In this document: positions 21,641 to 31,421 of the stretch, one piece after another
Layout: each line of letters opens with the position of its first letter
Position numbering within the stretch: position 1 is the first letter of the stretch
Assembly (NCBI GenBank): GCA_021014325.1
Contig: JAJGQC010000734.1
Span: forward strand, 65,001-129,000
Direction: 5' to 3'
Source of the DNA: Plazaster borealis
Taxonomy: Eukaryota; Echinodermata; Asteroidea; Forcipulatida; Labidiasteridae
DNA: 64,000 nucleotides
Notes under the pieces: generated by a model
What the model saw: the letters and a program-made list of their open reading frames with translations, nothing else
Databases searched by the model: none
Told to the model about the DNA's origin: nothing
Program-made: the position numbers and the translations under genes

Positions 21641-22138
21641 ATAAAAACATAAATATACCAATTTCTAATACCGGTTATAAAGTAATTTTTGCTTTCTCTG
21701 TCCAATCTATTTTATTTTTGTCTTGCTGTGCCCTAATTTTCCCTTACTGTTTTTCCTGAATTTTAGAGGGCAGTTCCCCCCCCAGCCCCCACTAATAATA
21801 CATACAAATTATGATCAACATTTGCACACAAAGTGCCTAAGAATGATTACAGCTGTACAACAGAACTGCCCACATTTGCATCTTTGTTTCAGGGAGATTT
21901 TGTACAACAATCAGGGAGATATATTTAGAATTACATTCAACATAACAGGGAACAAGTTTCCATAATCAGGGAGATCTTCAAATTTGTTCATCAGAACATG
22001 GATATATACTGGTTTATACTTTCAGGGAGCTTTCTGCAGAATCGGGAGAGTTGGCAGCTCTGCTGTACAACTGTGTGGCAAAGATATACTGTGTAAGCAT
22101 GTATTTATTGTTCTCATATTTCTTTTCTGACAAAACAG

Positions 22139-22331
22139 AACCCTGAGATGATGCTTAGAGGAACTCAGGGAGCTGATGGGTAATCCTTTGCTAGTGAACC
22201 CCTTGGAGAAGTGAACCCAGAGTCGACCAACCCTCTTGCTCAAGCCTTCTTGAGAGTCACCCCCGCTTGCAGACAGAAACCTAAACTACACCTTGAGGAC
22301 TAGACTCCAAGGAATCTGAATATAATCAAAG
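22139..22331 (+). other. Duplicated exon-like block, pair 1, copy 2
   Basis: Acceptor GACAAAACAG, then AACCCTGAGATGATGCTTAG, ending CAAAG|GTATGATGAAC. Homologous to 20289-20508, about 1.85 kb upstream, without the 23-bp tandem expansion. Reading frames are interrupted. Confidence 0.5.
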
Positions 22332-22387
22332 GTATGATGAACTCCATTTTAAACACAACCTTGAAAGGTTCCCCTTATTTTAGATGA

Positions 22388-22726
22388 GGTATCAGGGTTC
22401 TCCCCATGCACAAGCTAGCGTATCAGGCCGATACACGCAAATTGCTTGCCGATATTCGCAAATTGCCGTTGATACACGCACACACAAAATAAGGTGTTTT
22501 TCGTTTGTTTGTTTGTTTGTTTTTTTTTGGTTTGTTTTTTTGGGGGGCACCATTTAGAATGTCCTAGATTAGGGCTTTAAAAGACAGTTAGGGCTTTTAG
22601 AACAAATAATAAACACCAAGTAAAAAACACTCCGAGGACCTCATTTCAATTCAGCATGCTTAGGCCAAACTTACAAAAATTGGGTCCAGAATACCCCCAC
22701 AGGTTTGAAAAAACTTTCGAAGAATC
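22388..22726. repeat. Repeat R2, continuous copy
   Basis: Starts CAGGGTTCTCCCCATGCAC. It contains GCGTATCAGGCCGATACACGC and later CGAGGACCTCATTTCAATTC and TGGGTCCAGAATACCCCCAC. It provides the uninterrupted order of the two R2 halves around the Penelope-like element. Confidence 0.75.
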
Positions 22727-23384
22727 ATGTAAGCTATGTTTGAAGACAAAGTACAGGATTTGTAATTTTATAATAAACACAGGCACACAATTGTTCAGCT
22801 GATCAGCTGATTTCCTCGTATTTGGTTTCAAAGCTGTGCCATTGAAAATTGAAAAACACAGTACAAAGTCTTTTTGTTTTAAACTGCAGTTGCATGCCTG
22901 AATATAACGATTGGTTCTAATCTGGGATCGGATTATAAAGTTCAAACCCATTCCAATCCTCCGGATAAATAATTCCATCTGAAATACTTTCAAAGTCAAG
23001 GAAAAAGCACTTGAGGCCCCAAAAAACTCTATCGTTTATTTCAATTTCCACAACTGAAATAAGCTCAGTTAAACTTGCACAAAATCCCAGACAATGCATA
23101 AACCGTTTTTTTTTCACTGAAATGGGACCACTTATTTTGATGAAATTTCACAAGGTCTGTGGTATGGTGTGATTATTGAAAACTAGAGGATGTAAATTAA
23201 TTCCCATCTCAAAGAATATTTTCATCATTTTTGTATTTTCAAAATAATGAACAAATTAAAGTAAACAATTATTAGCGACAACATAATGGGCAAGTCAAAG
23301 AATTTACCCAGTTTACGTTTGAGGCAATCAGAAAATTAGAAGTCTCAATTTAATTTTCACATTTCTTGTTTTTATCTTCTGCAG

Positions 23385-23464
23385 ATGAACTATAATCCAG
23401 ACAGAGAGTGTTGGATCTTCATACAGAGTTGCAGCTGCCTGGACATATCAATCAACTTAAAAAG
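23385..23464 (+). other. Candidate exon
   Basis: Acceptor TTATCTTCTGCAG and donor AAAAAG|GTAGGA frame an 80-bp block. One frame reads LDLHTELQLPGHINQLKK after an early stop. Position in the 20-26 kb cluster suggests it belongs to the same transcript. Family unknown. Confidence 0.4.
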
Positions 23465-23720
23465 GTAGGACACATTTTGGTTTTGATAAAAAAGCTGTGT
23501 TTAAAAACTCTAAGGAAAACTTGTACAACTTGGGGTTCATGTCGGACATGCAACTCACAGCAGATATTGGTTAAAACCACAAGATGTAAAGCAAGTGTTT
23601 TGAAATTTACTGTATGGCATCCTCTTATGGTCAAAGCATTATCAAATTGTTGCTGCACTTAAAGAAAAACAACAACAAACCCCTTTCACAAAATATTGTT
23701 TTTATTTTGTTCCAATTTAG

Positions 23721-23817
23721 GCTCGCTGCAGATACACCATTGTCAGATGAAGAGTACCTCTCCATGATGGGAATGCAGCCTGGCTTCAAGAGTCAACGAT
23801 GTCTTCTCCATCAACAG
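23721..23817 (+). CDS. Duplicated coding exon, family X, copy 1
   Basis: A 97-bp exon with acceptor TTCCAATTTAG and donor CAACAG|GTAAAT. The open frame includes DTPLSDEEYLSMMGMQPGF and ends CLLHQQ. Its near-twin lies at 24718-24826 and is open in the same frame, with a 12-bp in-frame length difference (LSMM versus LFTSRCMT). Flanking intron sequence is duplicated too (TTTCACAAAATATTG...). Preservation of frame with an indel of a multiple of three suggests coding. I do not recognise the protein family. A looser relative is at 26386-26465. Confidence 0.55.
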
Positions 23818-23970
23818 GTAAATTTATCAACCATTAATTTGAGATGCATCATGAGATTGTTGACAGTTTGATGACACCAGTCTTTGAGGAAAATTTGTGA
23901 ACATTTAATGTTATTTTTGTAACCATTTATCAATGAGTTAAAATCCCTTTCATGGCACCTATTTGTGGAA

Positions 23971-24395
23971 GTGTCGTGGCCGAGCGGTTAAGAGCACCGA
24001 ATTCAAACTCTGGTGTTTCTGATCAGCAGAGTGTGGGTTCGAATCCCCAGCCGTGACACTTGTGTCCTTAAGCAAGACACTTAACCATTGCTTCGTCCTT
24101 CGGATGGGACGTAAAGCCATTGGTCCCGTGTATTGTGTAATGCACGTAAAAGAACCCAGTGCACTTATCGAAAAGAGAAGGGGTTCGCCCCGGTGTTCCT
24201 GGTTGTGGCTGCTGAATGCGCCGTAGCACCTTGTAAAAAACATTATAAGGTGCTACATAATTGGGTCTCATAATTCATAACTTCAATAACCCATCTTTCT
24301 GTTTAAAAAGTATATACTAAGCGCCTTGAGTACCTTGTTTGGTAGATACGTGCGCTATATAAGACTTCGATATTATATTATTATTATTATTATTA
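23971..24395 (+). mobile_element. tRNA-derived SINE with full head and body
   Basis: The head GTGTCGTGGCCGAGCGGTTA to the B box GGGTTCGAATCCCC is a well-preserved type II (Ser/Leu-like) tRNA fold. The body (TTAAGCAAGACACTTAACC, GGATGGGACGTAAAGCC, AAAAGAACCCAGTGCAC) follows, and it ends GCGCTATATAAGACTTCG plus an ATT microsatellite. The body after the B box marks it as a SINE rather than a functional tRNA gene. Confidence 0.85.
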
Positions 24396-24682
24396 CCTAA
24401 GTCCTTGTGAGCAATTTGACTTTGCTTCATCCTTTGGAAGGGACATAAAGCTGTAGGTCCCGTTTGTTATGTAACGCATGTAAAAGAACCCAGAACACTC
24501 ATAGTGAAAGAGAAGCGGCTTACCCGGTGTTTCTGGTATGGTTTTGCAGCAAGTTGTGCCACCGTGCTTCCCTAGTGGGTGCTTTGGAGGTTCACATAAT
24601 AGTTTCTTCTTAACAAATCCCTCGCCTTCTTGTTTCTCTTTGTTCCAGCGCCTTGTATACCTCATTGGTAGACACATCCCTT
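24396..24682 (+). mobile_element. SINE body fragment without head
   Basis: TTTGGAAGGGACATAAAGC, TGTAAAAGAACCCAGAACAC and GCGCCTTGTATACC match, in order, the body of the SINE at 23971-24395. The tRNA-like head and the tail are missing. The duplicated exon segment begins immediately after it. Confidence 0.65.
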
Positions 24683-24717
24683 TCACAGAATATTGTTTTT
24701 ATTTTGTTTGCATTTAG

Positions 24718-24826
24718 GCTAGCTACAGACACGCCATTGTCAGATGAAGTCTACCTTTTCACCAGTAGATGCATGACGGGAATGCAGCCTGGCGTCAAGA
24801 GTCAACGATGTCTTCTCCATCAACAG
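24718..24826 (+). CDS. Duplicated coding exon, family X, copy 2
   Basis: A 109-bp exon with acceptor TTTGCATTTAG and donor CAACAG|GTAAAT. The frame contains DTPLSDEVYLFTSRCMTGMQ and ends CLLHQQ. Compared with copy 1 it has 12 extra bases and a handful of changes. The duplicated segment extends about 45 bp upstream and 50 bp downstream of the exon. Confidence 0.55.
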
Positions 24827-25771
24827 GTAAATTTATGAAAATTTGATGCATCAAGAGTTTTTGGACAGTTTGATGATACTAGGCTTTGAAAAAATTATGT
24901 AAACATGTTTAAATAGGTTTCTTTTTTCCAGAGTTAACCACTTATTGCTGGGATTTCCAACATATCCGTGCTCACGTGCAGGATAAATTTTTAAAATAAT
25001 TTATTTATTTATTATATATTTTTTTTAGAATATCGTCACCATGAATCCATGATTTAACCACCTAGAAAACAACAAACTTTCTCATAAAATGTACCGATTT
25101 CTTATTCTCTTCCGAGAAAATGTGGATTTTGTGAACCGTGAATTGGCCAAACCTTGGCCTGAAGCCTTACCTCCCATACCAAATACAATGGTGGTAGCCT
25201 ATAGATTTCTCATAACCCTCATTTGTTGCACAAAGGTCTAGAATAGGGATTACACAATAATCTCCAGAAAAGGGGAGATTTTGAGCATGAATTCCAGTAC
25301 TTGGCGTAACATGGTGAGTTCATGCATTGTGCAGGCAACACAATGAAATGTCTGTGCAATGAAATGTCTGTGCATGTTTACACGTCTACTGAAGGCATCC
25401 CAGGACATTTTATGTAACAGGTTTATTAGATTTCCATTTCAGTGTAAAAGTTTTCCCTATGTACATGTCATCCTGCGATAACTGGTTATGAAAAGTTTAT
25501 TTGGGACAAAAAATTAAATATTCCTTTTTTTTCCCTCTTACATGTGTTGGATTAGATCTTGGTTATTGAATGTAATAATTGCATCTGGAATAAATAATAG
25601 CATTTTGGGTTTTACCCTCACACTGATGTGTTCAAAATATTAATGGTTAAAAGTGTGGCCAATAATTAAATGAAAGGAAAAAGGATAATCTCAAACTACT
25701 GTGTTCCATTACTTGTTAATATTTTTAAAACTAAGTAAAGCATTATTGTGTTCTTTGTTTGCATGACACAG

Positions 25772-25842
25772 CGAGGGTTGTCATCTCCACATTGATCTAC
25801 TCATCAACCAAGAAGATGTCCTAACAATGTACAATGAGTCTG
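25772..25842 (+). CDS. Candidate coding exon, family X relative
   Basis: Acceptor CATGACACAG, donor GAGTCTG|GTAAAT, 71 bp. One frame is open throughout (EGCHLHIDLLINQEDVLTMY). At the DNA level TCATCTCCA and TCAACCAAGAAGATGTCC match, at the same spacing, the minus-strand exon at 44310-44401. Function unknown. Confidence 0.4.
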
Positions 25843-26101
25843 GTAAATGAACCACTCTCTCCTTGATAAAAGGTAAGGAAAACTGAACATTAAAACAGTT
25901 CCTAGTTTCCTTCATTCAAATTGATCATCATTTTCCCTTGGTAGTTCAACCTATTGGAAGTGGCAGTGCCAGACTCAAAGATTTGGGGAAGGAAGGGTGA
26001 GGGGCAAGTGAGGGGCAAAGAAAAGGTTTCGGGGCATTTGAATTCTGATTTCCTCTGTATCAAAGATATTGGCAAGAGTGATTAGTGTAAACACAATGGT
26101 A

Positions 26102-26283
26102 GTCTGGAGTGTGATCCTGGCTATACGGCAGTTACAGGTTGAATGGCTTCTGACTGGCACCCCGAACAAAGATATTGACAAAATAGAGAGACTTCCAACA
26201 TAGGGCTAGGTAGCTCAGTTAGTGGAGCGCCGGCATTTTAAACTCCCGCTCGAGTCAATTTTTCTTTGTTGAACCCAAAATTC
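26102..26283 (+). mobile_element. SINE-like element, family S, copy 3
   Basis: GGAGTGTGATCCTGGC at the start, then TAGCTCAGTTAGTGGAGCG as the A box. The B box region is deleted (CTCGAGTCAATTTTTC follows directly). It shares the ~110-bp leader and the AGTCAATTT end with copies 1 and 2. Confidence 0.6.
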
Positions 26284-26385
26284 TTAAAAATCTACCCAGT
26301 CAGTTTCCTTTGTGGTTTATTACTTGATAAAATAAGTAATTGTTTGACTTAAGGTGTAATTGATTTAATTTTTTGTATTTTGAAG

Positions 26386-26465
26386 GTGTGCCATCTGCAG
26401 ATGATATCTACCTGTCGATTCCTGAGACCTGCAATTGCCCTTCAAGTGCCATACAAGAGACGGAG
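26386..26465 (+). CDS. Candidate coding exon, family X, diverged copy 3
   Basis: Acceptor TATTTTGAAG, donor GACGGAG|GTATGT, 80 bp. The frame reads VPSADDIYLSIPETCNCPSS, parallel to TPLSDEVYLFTSRC of copy 2. DNA of the same stretch (GCAGATGATATCTACCTGTC) also resembles the minus-strand exon at 45648-45736. Family unknown. Confidence 0.45.
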
Positions 26466-27431
26466 GTATGTGAAATCCCTGTGGCTTACCACACTTTGTT
26501 CTACACTAACATCAAAAAGTGGTCTGTTTTTGCAGCACTATACAAACGACACCCCTACGTCACATGCCACAACACTTTGGGGACTTCATGCTGGCACCAG
26601 CCTAACTCAGATGAGTGGTTTGTCCCTACAGATTGATTACAGATTAAAAATGAAAACATGTTCTTATTAACAAAACCTCTTGTATAATTAATTAAGAACG
26701 TTTTATGAATATGCATAAAATCTAAGAAAAAATATGTTGCTGTTTTTCTGTGCTTTCTTGAAACCATATTAACCACTTTGTAGAGAAAAAGATGGGAATG
26801 CAAAATATAACAAGATCAAGTTAGGCTATAATGATCTGCATCCACTTTGTTGTTTTTCAAACTGTTTTTATTAAAACTCAACACGTATTTTTTTGACAAA
26901 AATAAAGCAGTAACAGTTGTTTGACATTTTCTTCATTTAAGCTAGCAAAGTTCTATTTGCTATAACTATTGATAAATCAACAAGCTTTCAAGTATAAACC
27001 AACATTATTACCTCAAGTTAAAAATAGATTAGAATGTTGTTTGCATCTATGAAATGATATGCTGAAGAGCTATGGAGTTTGTTGAACTTGAATTTCTTGA
27101 CTAAAAATACCCATCAATTTCAGTTTAGATATTGCCATTCAGGCACATCAGATTTCATGCAAATTGAGGTAGATGTATTTTTGTCAAATTCAAATTTAAT
27201 TTAAAAAAATGATTTTTTTTAAAATTCAAGTCACCATTGATGGCTTATAAGGTTTTATTGACAGGGGCAACTTGATACCATCAGGGGAGGGCCAGTTCAT
27301 GACAGCTTTCCTATGTTCATGCACCCTAATGATTTACCTCTGTGCAATTGTTTCCTATGTTCATGCACCCTAATGATTTACCTCTGTGCAATTGTTTTCT
27401 TTAACCTTTCACAGCATTAGAAAGCTGATGT
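26466..27431. other. AT-rich non-coding, short direct repeat
   Basis: A 43-bp direct repeat (TTCATGCACCCTAATG...GTGCAATTGTTT) is present in tandem at about 27311-27396. Otherwise no gene or mobile element is recognised. Confidence 0.5.
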
Positions 27432-27439
27432 CCTACAAC

Positions 27440-27682
27440 CATAGAGTTATATAATAGAACTGGAAGGCGTACAAAACCATGTGACATGGCCCGACAAGAA
27501 GCTTTTTTTGCCCATTGAGAAAATGGTGCTGACCCATCATATAACACAGGTCACGCACCAGTTCACATTTTGTAAGGGGAAATTTGTATGTAATTTACCC
27601 ATAGTGATTTGAACCCATGGTGGGCCAGTGCAGTTACATGTGTGTTAGAGTGCACCCTCTAGTTCTATTATATAACTCTATG
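27440..27682. mobile_element. MITE, TIR CATAGAGTTATATAATAGAACT, 8-bp TSD
   Basis: A 243-bp element with inverted ends of about 30 bp (CATAGAGTTATATAATAGAAC at the left, its complement at the right). CCTACAAC lies directly outside both ends (27432-27439 and 27683-27690). A ninth base, C, also matches. No coding capacity. The TSD length fits hAT or, with the extra base, Mutator. Confidence 0.88.
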
Positions 27683-28090
27683 CCTACAACCAAGTGTGTA
27701 GCAAATAACTTTCCTTACAATCTATGAGGCTTCAGAGTTTGTGGAGAGCAACTCATAAAGGAAACATCAAAAGTCTTTAAGACATTCTACACATCAAGGA
27801 TGAACAACTAACTTCTTGTTGTTGTTGATTTTATTAGTAAGATTTTAGAGATGTTAATTAATGATGTCAAGTACATCCCTGATGCAATCTTACTTCTACA
27901 TAAATGTTCTTGTACAAAGTAAGCTCACCATTTGCAACCAAGCACACATTGTGTGTATTTTTAACTCATGAAGTTGGAGATATTTAAGCAATATGCTTTC
28001 GTCTATCCTTGCCAGGATGATAAAATTTAGCTAAAAATTGAACTGCTTGCATGGTGCACTTATTTTATTCCACAAACTTAATTTAAAGGG

Positions 28091-28272
28091 ATCATATGTG
28101 ATGCGATCAAGCAAAATGAGTCGTTTGTCGACCCGGGTCATTTTTCATTTTGTTATACTTTTGAAAAGAGCATAGTCTATGCTTTAATACTGTTAAAACC
28201 CCACGTTAATACCACCTTTGGTTCAAAATTTCTGACAAATGACTCATTTAGCTTGATCGCATCACATATTAC
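28091..28272. mobile_element. Short inverted-repeat element (MITE)
   Basis: ATATGTGATGCGATCAAGC at the left and GCTTGATCGCATCACATAT at the right are perfect inverted arms, extended by AAAATGAGTC/GACTCATTT with a mismatch. About 182 bp in all. Confidence 0.8.
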
Positions 28273-29589
28273 TATCAAATACTCAAATTTCTTTATGGAC
28301 AAAGATCAATCAAAGTACATGAATATTTAATTGTTTCGATTCGAAAAACATGTCCTCCGCAAGTTAGGTCATATTTCTGACTGACTCTAGCAAAACCCTT
28401 AACTTTGATCCAATTTTTAAAAAATGGTGAGAGTTTATTTTGAAAGTGACAAGGTTCACCACATTTCTTATCCATTAGAATCTAGAGAAAATGCTCTTTG
28501 GTGACATGGAAATCTCAAATTAGTCCTTGGGGTCAATTGTTGACCTGTCCATGGCTATTTTACTTTTATGGTAGATGCCAAGAAATTTAGGGTTTTGCTA
28601 GATAGCAGGTCTAACTTTGATTAATTAAAATCAAAACCATTAATGTACACAAAATATCTTTAAAAATTTTTGTTATAGTTTCTTGACATAAATACCTAAT
28701 TTGATGACAATTTTACTCTTAAAGTTGATTGAATTTACTTTTGCAAAAAAGCAATAAGTTATTTCCTTTAAATTGTTATAAAACAAAGCATAGTTTTGTT
28801 AAATCCAGAATCAAAAGTCCTGAAAGATATTTATCCCTAAAATATTACAATGTGCAAGAAAACCTTACACAGCATTGAAAAAAGCAAAACTAGCAGGAAG
28901 TCTGTGACAAAAAATTAACTTTGATTTAGGAATGTGCCCAATTCTTGATGAAGTTTCCACAGCTTAGCAGTGAAGTTTTTTTATTGATAACCAAGAAAAT
29001 TGAAATTGGTTTTCCAAAAAAAATGTGTCCAGATAGTGCAGAGAATTTCATTCATAAAAAATTCAAAATTTTCTCTTTTTCAGGCTAGTTCAATTACAGT
29101 AAAAGTATTGTTTTTATGCTAATAATGTTAAAATTGTATTGTTTAAAGTTTGGAGTTGTCAAATAAAATGATTCTATAAATGTAGCAAGAAATATGTTTT
29201 CTTCCCTTACTTTGTGTGCCATTTTGTACATATTACTTGTTTTGGTTACAAGTGTTAAGCATACATAGAGTATAATTAAAATGCAAGATAATTAAAAATT
29301 AGCAAAGTTTGAACAACAAATTTTGTATGATTTAACAAACCTCACATGAGCCCCACACAACTTTATGTGACAAACTGCAACTTTTAGCAAACAAAAATAG
29401 ACTGGTCCCATTCAGTAAACCAGTACATGTAATCCAGTGATATGTGAGTAGACGGGAAATCCAACAAAGATGGCTGCAGCAAATAGAGCCTATAATCCCG
29501 TTATCTTAGCATGAAAGTATAATTCCCTTTAAGATGCCACAACTCGTTTAATTGCTAAGTAGTTATTCCTTTAATACAATTTGAGGTGT
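28273..29589. other. AT-rich non-coding
   Basis: I see no exon, RNA gene or repeat boundary in this stretch. Confidence 0.45.
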
Positions 29590-31080
29590 TCCTTTAAATC
29601 AATTCCAACCTACACTGAATCCAATGAACCTACTCCCACCTAACAACCATCCCCTCAACCAGGCCCAGTCTAATACCTATCCTGATCATGCCCATCCCCA
29701 GCTAGCTATTCCCAAGCATGACTGCTAGTCCATCCCCCCACCCCCAAATCCAACCACCAAGCATTGTCCCAACCCCCAGGCCCTAGTCCTCTACCCAGAT
29801 TGACCATACCCATGTCCAATCAGCCACACCCAAACATAATGATTACTCGTCCATCTCCCCTACCCTCAGTGTCAAGCCAGCCACACCCAGCATAATGACT
29901 AGTCCATCTGTACCCTCATCTAATCCAAGCACCCAGCATCCTCCCACCCAGACCCTAGTTCATCATGCCCATGTCTAGCCAGCCATCCCATCATTTGAAT
30001 ACCAGTCCATCTCCCCTACACTAACCCCAAGCCATCACCCCAACCTCTCATCCCAACCAGTCCAGCCCATCACTCATACCATCACCCCAAGCCCTCATCC
30101 CAACCAGTCAAGCCCATCACTCCGACCATCACCCCAAGCCCTCATCCCAACCAGTCCAGTCCATCACTCCAACCATCTCCCAAGCCCTCATCCCAACCAG
30201 TCAAGCCCATCACTCCAACCATCTCCCCAAGCCCTCATCCCAACCAGTCCAGTCCATCACTCCAACCATCTCCCCAAGCCCTCATCCCAACCAGTCAAGC
30301 CCATGACTCCAACCATCTCCCCAAGCCCTCATCCCAACCAGTCCAGCCCATCACTCCGACCATCTCCCCAAGCCCTCATCCCAACCAGTCAAGCCCATCA
30401 CTCCGACCATCACCCCAAGCCCTCATCCCAACCAGTCCAGCCCATGACTCCAACCATCACCCCAAGCCCTCATCCCAAACAGTCCAGCCCATCACTCCAA
30501 CCATCTCCCCAAGCCCTCATCCCAACCAGTCCAGCCCATCACTCCAACCATCACCCCACCAAGCCCTCATCCCAACCAGTCCAGCCCATCACTCGTAACC
30601 ATCACCCCAAGCCCTCATCCCAACCAGTCCAGTCCATCACTCATATCCTAACCCAAAGCCCTCATCCCAACCAGTCCAGCCCATCACTCCAACCATAACC
30701 CCAAGCCCCCATCCCAACCAGTCCAGCCCATCACTCCAACCATCACCCCAAGCCCCCATCCCAACCAGTCCAGCCCATCACTCCAACCATCACCCCAAGC
30801 CCTCATCCCAACCAGTCCAGTCCATCACCCCAAGCCCTCATCCCAACCAACCCAGCCCATCAATCATACCATCTCCCCAAGCCCTCATCCCAACCAGTCC
30901 AGCCCATCAGCCCATCAGCCCATCTGCATCCTCCCAGCCCATCACCCCAAGCCCTCATCCTAACCAGCCCAGCTGCCCAGCATCCTTCTAGCCCATTACC
31001 CAAGCCCTCAAGCCCAGCCCCACTGCCTGGCCGACTGCCCAGCAACCTCCCAGGCCCTCAGCACTTAGAAATTTTACTCC
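29590..31080. repeat. C/A-skewed block with 47-bp minisatellite
   Basis: The plus strand is strongly C- and A-rich and G-poor for about 1.5 kb. From about 30045 to 30960 it is a tandem array of roughly 19 units of 47 bp (CAAGCCCTCATCCCAACCAG / TCCAGCCCATCACTCCAACC / ATCACCC). Because 47 is not a multiple of three, the Pro/Ser/His-rich frame at 30303-30698 cycles through all frames and is not evidence for a gene. The left part (29590-30040) holds older, irregular related units. Confidence 0.88.
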
Positions 31081-31223
31081 CCAAGCCAAGCTCCAAGGCC
31101 CTTGGTCAGCCCTCAGATCAGCCAAAAATCCAAGGGTATAGCCAGGGGAAAAAATATTTGAATTTTTTCTAAGTCAGGCCATTCTAATATTCATCAGGTC
31201 AAAAACCGTTAAATTTTTAAGAA

Positions 31224-31310
31224 AGCTCAGTAGCAGGGTGGTAAGAGATAGAGGCTACAGAGCTAAAGGTACCAGGTTCAAGCCCTACCCATTTTTACAA
31301 GAATTTAAAA
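31224..31310 (+). mobile_element. tRNA-like SINE fragment
   Basis: GCTCAGTAGCAGGGTGGTAAG resembles an A-box region and CCAGGTTCAAGCCC a B box, about 35 bp apart. A functional cloverleaf is not convincing. Confidence 0.45.
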
Positions 31311-31333
31311 AAAAGTTCTATTTTACTGGTGAA

Positions 31334-31421
31334 AAAGGGGCCCGCCAGGATTTGAACCCCTGAGCTCACAGCTCCGGGATTCCCGGAGCTGTGAGCTAGC
31401 CCGCTGGGCCACATGGCCGCT
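31334..31421 (-). mobile_element. tRNA-like element with 17-bp palindrome
   Basis: On the minus strand GTGGCCCAGCGGGCTAG (A-box-like) and GGGGTTCAAATCCTGGC (B box) flank a perfect 17-bp inverted repeat with a one-base centre (31363-31397, AGCTCACAGCTCCGGGA). The palindrome replaces the normal anticodon arm. It could be a tRNA-derived SINE head in which the anticodon arm was copied in reverse. Confidence 0.55.

Noticed and set aside
23971..24060. Possible functional tRNA-Ser/Leu gene
   Set aside because: A SINE body and a GCGCTATATAAG tail follow directly, and the same head recurs in a SINE at 21296-21640, so it is a SINE head.
30303..30698. 131-codon Pro/Ser/His-rich plus-strand frame
   Set aside because: It is a by-product of the 47-bp minisatellite. 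The unit is not a multiple of three and the sequence simply lacks stops in several frames.
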